A stretch of DNA of 64,000 nt from positions 1 through 64,000 of the forward strand of contig CAZRCZ010000022.1 in assembly GCA_964598765.1 (NCBI GenBank). Reading direction: 5' to 3'. Positions within the stretch are counted from its first letter, which is position 1. Each line of letters opens with the position of its first letter. This DNA comes from CAZRCZ01 sp964598765 (lineage in GTDB: Bacteria; Sumerlaeota; Sumerlaeia; MVZB01; JAJFLK01). The notes beneath the pieces are model-generated. The model was given only the letters and a program-made list of their open reading frames with translations, was not told where the DNA came from and made no database searches. Below are positions 52,188-59,497 of this stretch, one piece after another. The translations under genes were made by a program, and so were the position numbers.

Positions 52188-52637
52188 TCACGACGCCAAA
52201 AGCGATTCCACGAATTGTATCACTTCATCCCAGCGGCGATAGAAAAAAGGAAAGATGCTCGACGTTCCCAAAATCTCTCCGCTCGGCGCGACCACCGCGA
52301 ATCCCCTCTTCGTCCGGAGCCAACCCCACAGCCCCAACGCCTTCAGCAATGTCCCCTCCGGATCGGAAATCAATTCGAATGGCAATTGCTTCTCCCGTTT
52401 GAATCGCTCGTGTTTTTCAGGCGAGGCCTGATTGATCCCCCACCATCGGCACGCCAACCCCGCCATCTCCGGCCAATGGTCGCGGTAACTGCAAAGCTGG
52501 CGCGTGCAGACCGGCGTGAAATCCATCGGATAAGCGATAAAGACCGTCACCCGCTCTCCGCCGATCATTTCGCGCAAGCTCTTCTTCCCTGCCGTCGTCT
52601 CAAACGATTCGTTCAGAATCTCGTTCAGACCCGCCAT
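52188..52637 (-). CDS. Peroxiredoxin (AhpC/Bcp-type)
   Basis: 149 aa thioredoxin-fold peroxidase. The peroxidatic cysteine is in YPMDFTPVCTRQL, with the catalytic threonine and the arginine later in the fold; a second cysteine follows at QLCSYRD. INQASPEKHERFKR and ELISDPEGTLLKALG are the standard Prx positions. It reduces hydrogen peroxide or organic peroxides with thioredoxin or glutathione as donor. Single gene. Confidence 0.9.
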   Translation of the reverse strand: MAGLNEILNESFETTAGKKSLREMIGGERVTVFIAYPMDFTPVCTRQLCSYRDHWPEMAGLACRWWGINQASPEKHERFKREKQLPFELISDPEGTLLKALGLWGWLRTKRGFAVVAPSGEILGTSSIFPFFYRRWDEVIQFVESLLAS

Positions 52638-53026
52638 CTTTCTCTCCCCTTGCCGCGTCGTCGGTGAGCATAGCGGGAGCGACGGAAGGGTTCAATGGGG
52701 AAGACGAATTTCCTCGACGCCGGATGCATTTCACCTTTCCGATAGAAAACGGGAGCGAGGTGCAGGAGGACGTCAACGGCGTTCTGCAACTCAGCCCAAG
52801 GTTGCCGAGCGAAGCGAGGCTACCTTGGGAATTCGGCCGGGTTCTGGCAACCCCAAGCGGGTTGCGCAATTTCTCGGAAGAGTGGATTGCGCCCTCGACG
52901 CTCCCCGCGCTTCAAATCAAGATTTCAGCTCGATTTCCTCTTTTGAACTTTTTCTTTCCCTGCGCTACTGTGCGGCACGAACCCGAATGTAGCGAAGACA
53001 GATTGAGCGAAATTGGAGAAGCGACG
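52638..53026. other. Intergenic region carrying three-hairpin repeat copy 3
   Basis: No gene supported; the SDR reading frame is open upstream to 52664 but codes for repeat DNA there. The region holds the element at 52767-52866 and the ribosome site of the SDR. Confidence 0.6.
52767..52866 (+). repeat. Three-hairpin repeat element, copy 3
   Basis: Hairpin 1 is imperfect (ACGTC, AACG, GCGT region at 52770-52782). Hairpin 2 is the best of the three copies: CCCAAGGT (52795-52802) and ACCTTGGG (52822-52829), with inner GCC/GGC and a GAGCGAAGCGA loop. Hairpin 3: GCAACCC (52847-53) with GGGTTGC (52859-65). Same orientation as copies 1 and 2. Confidence 0.82.
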
Positions 53027-53800
53027 ATGAATCTTTCAGGACGAACGGCATTGGTGACCGGCGGCGGGCGCGGGATCGGCAAAGGATGCGCGATGGCCTT
53101 GGCTCGCGCCGGAGCCGATGTTGCGATCACCTATCGCAAGGATGAGGAAGCGGCGAAGAGCGTGGTCGAGGAAATCAAGAAGCTCGGGCGCAAGGCGCTG
53201 GCGGTTTCGTGCGACGTGGCCTTCGAGGATCAGGTCAACGCGATGGTGAAGACCGTCTTGGAGCAAATGGGCAAAATTGACCTTTTGATCTGCAACGCGG
53301 GCATCGCCTCACGTGGAAATCTCATTCACGACACGACGACCGAGGAACTGCGGCGCGTGCTGGATACGCACGTCTTGGGAAGTTTCTGGTGCGTCCGCGC
53401 CGCGCTGGATTCCCTGCGGGCGCAGGGCAACGCCCACGTCATTCTCATGTCATCCGTCGCGACAATTAATCACGGCGAGCGGGGCGCTCCTTACAACATG
53501 GCAAAGTCGGCGATTGAGTCGCTCGGCAAAACGCTCAGCAAAGAGGAAGGTCCGAACGGGATTCGCGTCAACGTCATCGGACCCGGATTGATTGAAACCG
53601 ACATGGGGCGGCGATTGATGAAGGCGCGGTCGGGTGTCGAGATCGAGGCGATCAAGGAGGCGTTCCCGTTCGGGCGCGTCGGCCAGCCGGAGGACATCGG
53701 CAACCTCGCCGCGTTTCTCTGCTCGGAGGAAGGAAGCTATATTAGCGGTCAGGTGATTTATGTTCATGGGGGGGGCTTTCAGCGGCATAAGGTGGTCTAA
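53027..53800 (+). CDS. Short-chain dehydrogenase/reductase (FabG-like)
   Basis: 257 aa from ATG 53027, with GGAG 8 nt upstream. NAD(P)-binding TGGGRGIGKG, the structural NAG motif (CNAGIAS), and the catalytic serine (MSSVATIN) with Y and K in YNMAKSA. The late PEDIGNLAAFLCSEEGSYISG end is typical of FabG and glucose-dehydrogenase-like SDRs. Substrate not assignable; the PFGRVGQPEDI motif is common to beta-ketoacyl reductases and sugar dehydrogenases. Confidence 0.92.
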   Translation: MNLSGRTALVTGGGRGIGKGCAMALARAGADVAITYRKDEEAAKSVVEEIKKLGRKALAVSCDVAFEDQVNAMVKTVLEQMGKIDLLICNAGIASRGNLIHDTTTEELRRVLDTHVLGSFWCVRAALDSLRAQGNAHVILMSSVATINHGERGAPYNMAKSAIESLGKTLSKEEGPNGIRVNVIGPGLIETDMGRRLMKARSGVEIEAIKEAFPFGRVGQPEDIGNLAAFLCSEEGSYISGQVIYVHGGGFQRHKVV

Positions 53801-53820
53801 ACACGGACTTTTCCGAGTTC

Positions 53821-53923
53821 TTAATCTTAATCGTAATCTTAATCTTGAACTTGCATCTTTAATTCATCCGATAATCATGAGGACGGGGAGGAGGATTACG
53901 ATTAAGATCAAGATTATGATTAA
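53821..53923. repeat. Inverted GATTAN hexamer array
   Basis: Left arm at 53821-53844: TTAATC, TTAATC, GTAATC, TTAATC. Right arm at 53894-53923: GATTAC, GATTAA, GATCAA, GATTAT, GATTAA. The arms are complementary with a 49 nt spacer. The right end (GATTATGATTAAGA) is the same as at the leuD-trpB gap. The trmD start follows about 50 nt on. Confidence 0.85.
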
Positions 53924-53973
53924 GAATGGAAGAGTCGAGCGAGGCGCGGCCACGAAGAAGGCAGAGGTCCAGA

Positions 53974-54723
53974 GTGCGCATTGACATCCTCACTCTCTTC
54001 CCCGAAACCTTCGATTCCCCTCTAAAAGCGAGCATCTTGGGGAAAGCCGTCGAGGCCGGTCTTCTTTCCATTCATCTCCACCAAATCCGCGATTGGACGG
54101 AGGACAAACATCACGTCACCGACGACGCGCCTTATGGCGGCGGGGGGGGGATGGTGATGAAACCCGAGCCGGTCGTTCGCGCCGTTCGAGCAGTGAGGGA
54201 GCAAGCGGAAGCGGGCGGCCCAACGGCTCCCGTGATTTATCTCAGTCCGCAGGGGGAACTCCTGAACGCGCGGCTCGTCGGCGAATTGGCAAAATTGCCC
54301 GGCATGATCTTGCTCTGCGGAAATTACGAGGGCATTGACGAGCGCGCGATGGAGATGGTCGTGGACCGCGAGATTTCCATCGGCGATTACGTCCTGACCG
54401 GCGGCGAGATCGCCGCGTTGGTTCTCCTCAACGCCGTCGCCCGCAAAGTTCCCGGGGTTTTGGGCAACGCTGATTCCGCCGTCCATGATTCCTTCGAGGA
54501 TGGATTGCTGGATTTTCCGCATTACACGCGCCCTGAAGTTTTTGAAGGCCACTCGGTTCCTGAGATTCTCATCGGCGGTCATCACGCCAAAATCGCCCAA
54601 TGGCGCCGAAGCGAAGCCCTCCGACGCACCGCGCTTCGGCGGCCTGATCTCTTGAAGACAATCAATTTGGACGACGAAGACAAAAAGTGGATCGAATATG
54701 TCCGAAGCGAACGCGAGAAGTGA
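53974..54723 (+). CDS. trmD: tRNA (guanine-N1)-methyltransferase
   Basis: 249 aa from GTG 53974, with AGAGG 6 nt upstream; the upstream extension to 53926 is charged and partly repeat. TrmD methylates G37 of tRNAs next to the anticodon. Trefoil-knot signatures: RIDILTLFPETF, DDAPYGGGGGMVMKPEP, LLCGNYEGIDERAM and the SAM-site SIGDYVLTGGEIAALVLL; the C-terminal HYTRPEVFEGHSVPEILIGG is also complete. The next gene is another SPOUT methyltransferase, 7 bp on. rimM and rplS, usual neighbours, are not here. Confidence 0.96.
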   Translation: MRIDILTLFPETFDSPLKASILGKAVEAGLLSIHLHQIRDWTEDKHHVTDDAPYGGGGGMVMKPEPVVRAVRAVREQAEAGGPTAPVIYLSPQGELLNARLVGELAKLPGMILLCGNYEGIDERAMEMVVDREISIGDYVLTGGEIAALVLLNAVARKVPGVLGNADSAVHDSFEDGLLDFPHYTRPEVFEGHSVPEILIGGHHAKIAQWRRSEALRRTALRRPDLLKTINLDDEDKKWIEYVRSEREK

Positions 54724-54730
54724 ATTCGAC

Positions 54731-55285
54731 ATGGGACTTTCCGTCGCGCTCGTTCATTATCCAACGGTCAATAAGCAAGGGACGGTCGTCGCGACGTCGG
54801 TGACGAATTTCGACGTGCACGACATCGCGCGCGCGGCGCGCACGTTTGATCTCGACCACTACTTCATCGTCACTCCCCTCGCCATGCAACGCGATTTCGT
54901 GCGCCGCATCATGCAACATTGGTTGGAGGGCGAAGGAGCCGAATACAATCCCTCGCGGCGCGAGTCGCTGGAAAATGTCGAGGTCCTGCCCGATTTGGTC
55001 GCCGTGGGCAACGCGATAGCGCGGGAACATGGACGCGAACCGTATTGGGTGGCGACCTCCGCCCGCGCGGGAAAATTGACGGCCACGTCAGAGGACATTC
55101 AAAACCGATTAAAGGCGGGCGAAAATGTTTGCCTCATCTTTGGAACCGGATACGGCCTCCATTCCGAAGTCATGGAATTGGCCGACGCCGTGTTGGAGCC
55201 GATTCGTGGACCGGGCGATTTCAACCACTTGTCGGTGCGCTCGGCGGTCTCGATTTATTTGGATCGGTTGGTAGGACGTGTTTGA
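54731..55285 (+). CDS. SPOUT-class RNA methyltransferase-like protein
   Basis: 184 aa from ATG 54731. LSVALVHYPTVNKQGTVVATSVTNFDVHDIARAARTF is the signature of a SPOUT-like family often found next to trmD; IFGTGYGLHSEVMELADAVLEPI is the trefoil SAM loop. The target RNA base is not known to me. It probably shares the trmD transcript. An upstream start at 54698 would overlap trmD by 26 bp and is less likely. Confidence 0.88.
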   Translation: MGLSVALVHYPTVNKQGTVVATSVTNFDVHDIARAARTFDLDHYFIVTPLAMQRDFVRRIMQHWLEGEGAEYNPSRRESLENVEVLPDLVAVGNAIAREHGREPYWVATSARAGKLTATSEDIQNRLKAGENVCLIFGTGYGLHSEVMELADAVLEPIRGPGDFNHLSVRSAVSIYLDRLVGRV

Positions 55286-55293
55286 AAAAGAAC

Positions 55294-55380
55294 GGAATTA
55301 ACGATAAGGACGCAGAGACGCAACGACGCAATAAAGAATTCCAAGAACTTCCTTGCGTCTCTGCGTTTTTGCGCTAAATT
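55294..55380. repeat. Octamer inverted repeat, GCG-rich variant
   Basis: Left arm 55294-55332 (GACGCAGAGACGCAACGACG core) and right arm 55349-55380 (CTTGCGTCTCTGCGTTTTTG core, then GCGCTAAATT). Only about 16 nt of loop. It fills the gap between the convergent SPOUT gene and the DUF4912 gene and may serve as terminator for both. Confidence 0.86.
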
Positions 55381-55389
55381 TGAATTCGA

Positions 55390-56472
55390 TTATTGATTTT
55401 CATGACCAAGAGATTGTTCGCTTGATCCGGCGCTCTGAACTTGAAGGACCGGAGATTTCCGAATTGGGTCTTGCGAGAACAAGGATTTCTCTCCAGCTTC
55501 TGTAGTCCCGCCCAAGATTTGCGCTCCGGAAACGAGCAGGATCGCTTCTTCTCTGCTTGACCGTCCTTGCTCAATCGCGCTGATCGCCTCGATTTCCTCC
55601 GCGGTCACGACCGAATCGCGCGGGGTTTGAACCGCGTTCGAACGGCAGATCGGCGTGAATTTCCCTCCCTTGCGGAGCAAACCCAACTCCGCGATCCAAC
55701 GGCGATTGGGTCGGGGCAGATGGACATACCAGCTTCCGACGAACGGCTTGACCGGAACGTCGAAGTAAACCGAGCCTTCGAGCTTTCTCCCCTCCCCGAC
55801 CCCCATGTCGTAAATTCGCAATGCAAGCGAAAGCTCGTTTTCCTTGCCGGTCCTTCCCCAGCCGAATTTCAATCGGTCGCTCAACGCGATCTCCCAGTAG
55901 GCCATGAGCCATTGCGGATCGCGCACGAGCAGGACCAGCCGCGTCAATTCATAGAAGGACGGAAGTTCCCGGTCGGTCTCTTTCGTGGCGGCCGGTGCTT
56001 CGGGGATTTCCGCCGCCGCGCCTCCCGGTTCGAGATCATTATTCACCGCTTGCGCCGTCGTCATATCGCCTGCGGAGGATGCGTCCGATTGCGCGGGAGA
56101 AATTGGGGGACTGAGAAGAATCGTCGCGGGGACGGGCAATAAAACGGCGGATTCGGACGCCGACGTTTCCCCGCCGCTTTGTCCTCGCAAGGCCACGGGA
56201 CTTGCCTGCGCGGCGGATCGCGCCGCCTTTTGTATCGCCGCTTTTTCCGAAGGTTCAACGACCCCTTCGGAACGCTTCCTTTTCGTTCTTAATTTAGGGA
56301 ATTCCGTTGCTGGTTCTGAATCTTGGGCGGATTTTCGTCCCTTGCCCGTGATCGCCTTCTTCATCTTCTCCACGGTGGTCCGAATCCGGTCCCCCACGCC
56401 GGATTTTTCGGAATCGGCGACTGATTCCCTCTTTTTTTCCTTTGATTCTTGGGAGTCTTTTTTACCGGTCAC
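55390..56472 (-). CDS. DUF4912 domain protein with long disordered N-terminal half
   Basis: About 360 aa from GTG 56472; a TTG at 56499 would add nine residues. The first 180 residues are K/R/E/S/A-rich and probably disordered. The DUF4912 domain follows (about 175-285): LTRLVLLVRDPQWLMAYWEI, SWYVHLPRPNRRWIAELGLL and FTPICRSNAVQTPRDSV. Function of the domain is unknown. The strongly basic first 85 residues could contact nucleic acid or acidic surfaces (inference). Confidence 0.85.
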   Translation of the reverse strand: MTGKKDSQESKEKKRESVADSEKSGVGDRIRTTVEKMKKAITGKGRKSAQDSEPATEFPKLRTKRKRSEGVVEPSEKAAIQKAARSAAQASPVALRGQSGGETSASESAVLLPVPATILLSPPISPAQSDASSAGDMTTAQAVNNDLEPGGAAAEIPEAPAATKETDRELPSFYELTRLVLLVRDPQWLMAYWEIALSDRLKFGWGRTGKENELSLALRIYDMGVGEGRKLEGSVYFDVPVKPFVGSWYVHLPRPNRRWIAELGLLRKGGKFTPICRSNAVQTPRDSVVTAEEIEAISAIEQGRSSREEAILLVSGAQILGGTTEAGEKSLFSQDPIRKSPVLQVQSAGSSEQSLGHENQ

Positions 56473-56882
56473 GATGTTTCTTCCCCAACAGTGTCTCAAA
56501 CCTAACCAAATTCATGCCAAGCTGTATGCGACACAATCTTCGGGCTACGACTCTATGGGGGAAGGACCATGGGGGCAACCCCTATTTTTCTGAACTTGGA
56601 TTGTTGCGGGATCTTTGCAAACTCCGGTTGTGGAGTGCGGCGGCTTGCCGCCGCTTTTCCAGCGCGAGCTTGCTCGCGCCCGGATGCCGAATGCCTCTGA
56701 TACGATGGCAAGCCGCTACGACCAAAACAGGCGCAACCTTTCGCACTCCACTTCATCCTCGGAAAATTCGTGCGATTGGTCCATTTCGTCCACCTTGACG
56801 TTGACCGACCACCGAAGCTTGGTTATCCTGTTGCATCATGCAGACCAAAACATCCCTCCGCTCGGGTCAATCCCAAAACTTT
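56473..56882. other. Divergent intergenic region with a predicted three-way RNA junction
   Basis: No gene supported. The region between the DUF4912 gene (-) and sppA (+) contains the structure at 56631-56750 described separately. The rest holds promoters in principle, but none with consensus quality was found. The sppA frame is open up to 56838. Confidence 0.5.
56631..56750. repeat. Multi-hairpin element with outer closing stem
   Basis: Outer stem TGGAGTGCG (56631-39) pairs with CGCACTCCA (56742-50), perfect over 9 bp. Inside are GCGGCGGC, TT, GCCGCCGC (56637-56654) and GCGCGAGC, TT, GCTCGCGC (56662-56679), both perfect 8-bp stems with TT loops. The first inner stem overlaps the outer stem by three bases, so the two compete or form a junction. 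Confidence 0.82.
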
Positions 56883-57914
56883 ATGAGGAAACCCAAAAGT
56901 TTCTACCACGCAACATGCAGGTTCCTCCTTCTGGCTTCTTTAGCGATGTCGGCCGGTTGCATCAATTTACCCTCCACGATTTTCGGTGAAGCGCGAGGAC
57001 CCGTGTCTATGGAAACCCTCCTTCCGGCGGATCATTGGTATTCGTCGGATCGAATTTTGCTTCTGGACCTTAGCGGCGAAATTTCGATGGCCGACAGCGA
57101 GGGATTGTTCGGCAGAACCACGCCGGGGACGTTGGTCGAACTCAAGGACCGCCTCATGGCGGCGGAAAAAAACGACCGGATCAAGGCGGTCATCCTCAAG
57201 ATTGATTCTCCCGGCGGAAGTGTCACCGCTTCGGATGCCATTTTTCATGAATTGATGGAATTCAAGAAGAAGATGGAAATTCCCATCATTGCGATCATGG
57301 GGGATACGGCCGCGTCGGGCGGACTTTACGTCGCCATGGCCGCCGACCAAATCTACGCGATGCCGACGACCGTCACCGGAAGTATCGGCGTCATCACGCT
57401 TCTGCCCGGCCTGAAAGGTCTCTCGGAAAAGGTTGGCTTCGAAATGCGCGTGATTAAATCGGCCGAAAATAAAGATTTGGGTTCGCCGTGGCGCGATCTC
57501 TCCGAGTCGGAGCGGAAAATTTTCCAAAGCCTGATAGACGAAATGTATGATCGCTTTCAAGAGATCATTGTTCAATCGCGTGGAAAGAAGGGGTTGACGC
57601 GGGAAAAGCTCAAGGAATTTGCCGACGGGCGCGTCTTTGACGGTCCGGCGGCGGTCAAATACGGCCTCGTGGACGGCGTGATGTATTTTGACGACGTGAT
57701 CAAACAGGCGAAAAAATCGGCCAATCTCAGCGACGCCGCCGTCGTCAGCTACGAATATCCCGGCGGTTATCGCGGCAACGTTTATGCGCGCGGCTCCGCG
57801 CCGAAACCGCAAGCGGGATTCGGCGCAAGCGAAGTCAATCTTTTCAAAATGGATTTGGGTTTAAAATCCGCTTGGCCCTCCGGCGCGCGATTTCTTTACA
57901 TGTGGGTTCCTTAG
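56883..57914 (+). CDS. sppA: Signal peptide peptidase SppA, lipoprotein form
   Basis: About 343 aa from ATG 56883, which gives a clean lipoprotein signal ending in MSAGC; the upstream ATG 56838 adds 15 residues. The serine-lysine dyad protease cleaves leftover signal peptides in the membrane. Motifs: ILKIDSPGGSVTASDAI, the nucleophile serine in GDTAASGGLYVAMAAD, and the lysine expected in the segment after GSIGVITLLPGLKGL. The sequence ADGRVFDGPAAVKYGLVDG closes the S49 fold. A single-domain protein, as in Gram-positive-type SppA. Confidence 0.93.
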   Translation: MRKPKSFYHATCRFLLLASLAMSAGCINLPSTIFGEARGPVSMETLLPADHWYSSDRILLLDLSGEISMADSEGLFGRTTPGTLVELKDRLMAAEKNDRIKAVILKIDSPGGSVTASDAIFHELMEFKKKMEIPIIAIMGDTAASGGLYVAMAADQIYAMPTTVTGSIGVITLLPGLKGLSEKVGFEMRVIKSAENKDLGSPWRDLSESERKIFQSLIDEMYDRFQEIIVQSRGKKGLTREKLKEFADGRVFDGPAAVKYGLVDGVMYFDDVIKQAKKSANLSDAAVVSYEYPGGYRGNVYARGSAPKPQAGFGASEVNLFKMDLGLKSAWPSGARFLYMWVP

Positions 57915-57943
57915 GCAAGCGCGATTCAAATGCGACGCATTAA

Positions 57944-57979
57944 TTCTCTTCTCTGTGCCTCTGTGTCTCTGTGGTAAAT
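57944..57979 (+). repeat. Octamer repeat, right arm only
   Basis: TTCTCTTCTCTGTGCCTCTG then TGTCTCTGTGGTAAAT: units CTCTGTGC, CTCTGTGT, CTCTGTGG then TAAAT. It lies between sppA and argJ, 40 nt before the argJ start. No left arm. Confidence 0.8.
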
Positions 57980-58019
57980 CTTTTATTGTAGGCAATTCAA
58001 AAAGCGGAAATTATTGTTC

Positions 58020-59222
58020 ATGTCCACGAAGCACAATCTTCACATTCCCAAGGGATTCCTTGCAGGCGGAATCCGCGCCGGAATCAAAAGTTCCTCCAAA
58101 CGGGATTTGGGAATGATTTATTCCCCGCATCCGGCGATTGCCGCCGCCGTTTTCACGACCAACCGATTTCAAGCCGCTCCCGTCACGGTTTGCAGGAAAA
58201 GACTGACCTTTCCGGGCCGTCACATTCGCGGCGTCATCGTCAATAGCGGCAACGCCAACGCGATGACCAGAGCCGAAGGAATCAAGGATGCCACGGCGAT
58301 GGCCGTCGCCGCCGAAAGGGCTACCGGCTCCCCCGCCGGTTCCTTTCTGGTCGCCTCGACGGGCATCATCGGCAAGCGTCTCCCCCTGCAATGCATCGTC
58401 GAAGGCGTTCCCAAGCTCGCGGCATCCCTTTCCGAAATCGGCTGGGACGATTTTGCCGAAGCGATCATGACAACCGACCTTCGAAAAAAAATCAGTTGCC
58501 GGAGTGTTACGCTTTCAAACGGTAAGCGCTGTTCCATTTTGGGCATCACGAAGGGATCGGGGATGATCCAACCCAATCTGGCGACCATGTTGGCCTTCAT
58601 CGTCACTGATTTTCCTCTGTCGAAAGGGGAAGCCCGGATACGCCTTCATTCAGCGGTAGACCAATCCTTCAATTGCCTGACCGTGGACGGCCAGACCAGC
58701 ACCAACGACATGGTTTTATTGATGGGAAGTCAATCCGGCGCGGGACGCCCGTCTCATTCGCTCAAGGATTCTAAATCGTTCGAGAACGCCTTAACCGAAG
58801 TCTGCCAAGACCTCGCCCGCGCCATTGCGCTGGATGGCGAAGGAGCAACCAAGCTCGTGACGATTCGCGTCCAAGGAGCCAAGTATCGGAAATATGCGCG
58901 CACACTCGCGCTGGAGGTCGCCAATTCGGCGTTGGTCAAGACCGCCATTCACGGCGAAAATCCGAATTGGGGAAGAATTGTTCAGGCGCTCGGTCAAACG
59001 AAGGTCCCCTTTTCACCGGATCACGTCGCTGTCAAAATTCAAAAAACGCCGACGTTGATCGGCGGGCTTCCCTGCAAATTCGACCGCGACGCCTTGAGTA
59101 AGAAAATGAAAAGCGCGGAAATTCTCATCGAAATCAAAATGGGCAACGGTCCCGGCTCCGCCGAGGTGTGGACCTGCGATTTCAGCAAGGATTACATTCG
59201 GATCAACGCGGAATATAATTGA
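58020..59222 (+). CDS. argJ: Bifunctional ornithine acetyltransferase / N-acetylglutamate synthase
   Basis: 400 aa from ATG 58020. ArgJ moves the acetyl group from N-acetylornithine to glutamate and, in the bifunctional form, also makes N-acetylglutamate from acetyl-CoA. The autoproteolysis site (chain splits before threonine) is in GMIQPNLATMLAF; other motifs are VNSGNANAMTR, ASTGIIGKRLPL and GENPNWGRI. It ends in the typical INAEYN. Only argJ of the arginine pathway is in this window. The small gene behind it overlaps by 1 bp. Confidence 0.95.
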   Translation: MSTKHNLHIPKGFLAGGIRAGIKSSSKRDLGMIYSPHPAIAAAVFTTNRFQAAPVTVCRKRLTFPGRHIRGVIVNSGNANAMTRAEGIKDATAMAVAAERATGSPAGSFLVASTGIIGKRLPLQCIVEGVPKLAASLSEIGWDDFAEAIMTTDLRKKISCRSVTLSNGKRCSILGITKGSGMIQPNLATMLAFIVTDFPLSKGEARIRLHSAVDQSFNCLTVDGQTSTNDMVLLMGSQSGAGRPSHSLKDSKSFENALTEVCQDLARAIALDGEGATKLVTIRVQGAKYRKYARTLALEVANSALVKTAIHGENPNWGRIVQALGQTKVPFSPDHVAVKIQKTPTLIGGLPCKFDRDALSKKMKSAEILIEIKMGNGPGSAEVWTCDFSKDYIRINAEYN

Positions 59223-59497
59223 TGATTCTCTACTGGATCATCCTCATTCTTATCAATATCCCTGTCTATTTAATGCTCGGAAAATTGATCTTCGACGGAT
59301 GGGACGATTTTTTCGAGGCGGTTGTCTATTTCATCAAACCTGATTGGTGGTCCATCTCCGACGGCGAATGGCTTGAGGACAAATGGGCCACCCTCAAATT
59401 AACGGGATTCGCCTTCCTCTGTTCGACCGTCGTTTACGGAGAACACGCAACAATGGGAACTCGGATTTTAGTGTGGTTAAACACCGGGACAAAATGA
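59222..59497 (+). CDS. Small membrane-associated hypothetical protein between argJ and lnt
   Basis: 91 aa. A hydrophobic N-terminal helix (LYWIILILINIPVYLMLGKLIF) is followed by DDFFEAVVYFIKPDWWSISDGEW and a second hydrophobic stretch near 60-75. It overlaps the argJ stop by 1 bp and the lnt start by 4 bp, so it is made in step with both. Family not recognised; membrane location is likely. Confidence 0.7.
   Translation: MILYWIILILINIPVYLMLGKLIFDGWDDFFEAVVYFIKPDWWSISDGEWLEDKWATLKLTGFAFLCSTVVYGEHATMGTRILVWLNTGTK

Noticed and set aside
52664..53026. N-terminal extension of the SDR
   Set aside because: It would translate the three-hairpin repeat; the ATG at 53027 has a proper ribosome site and gives a normal SDR N-terminus.
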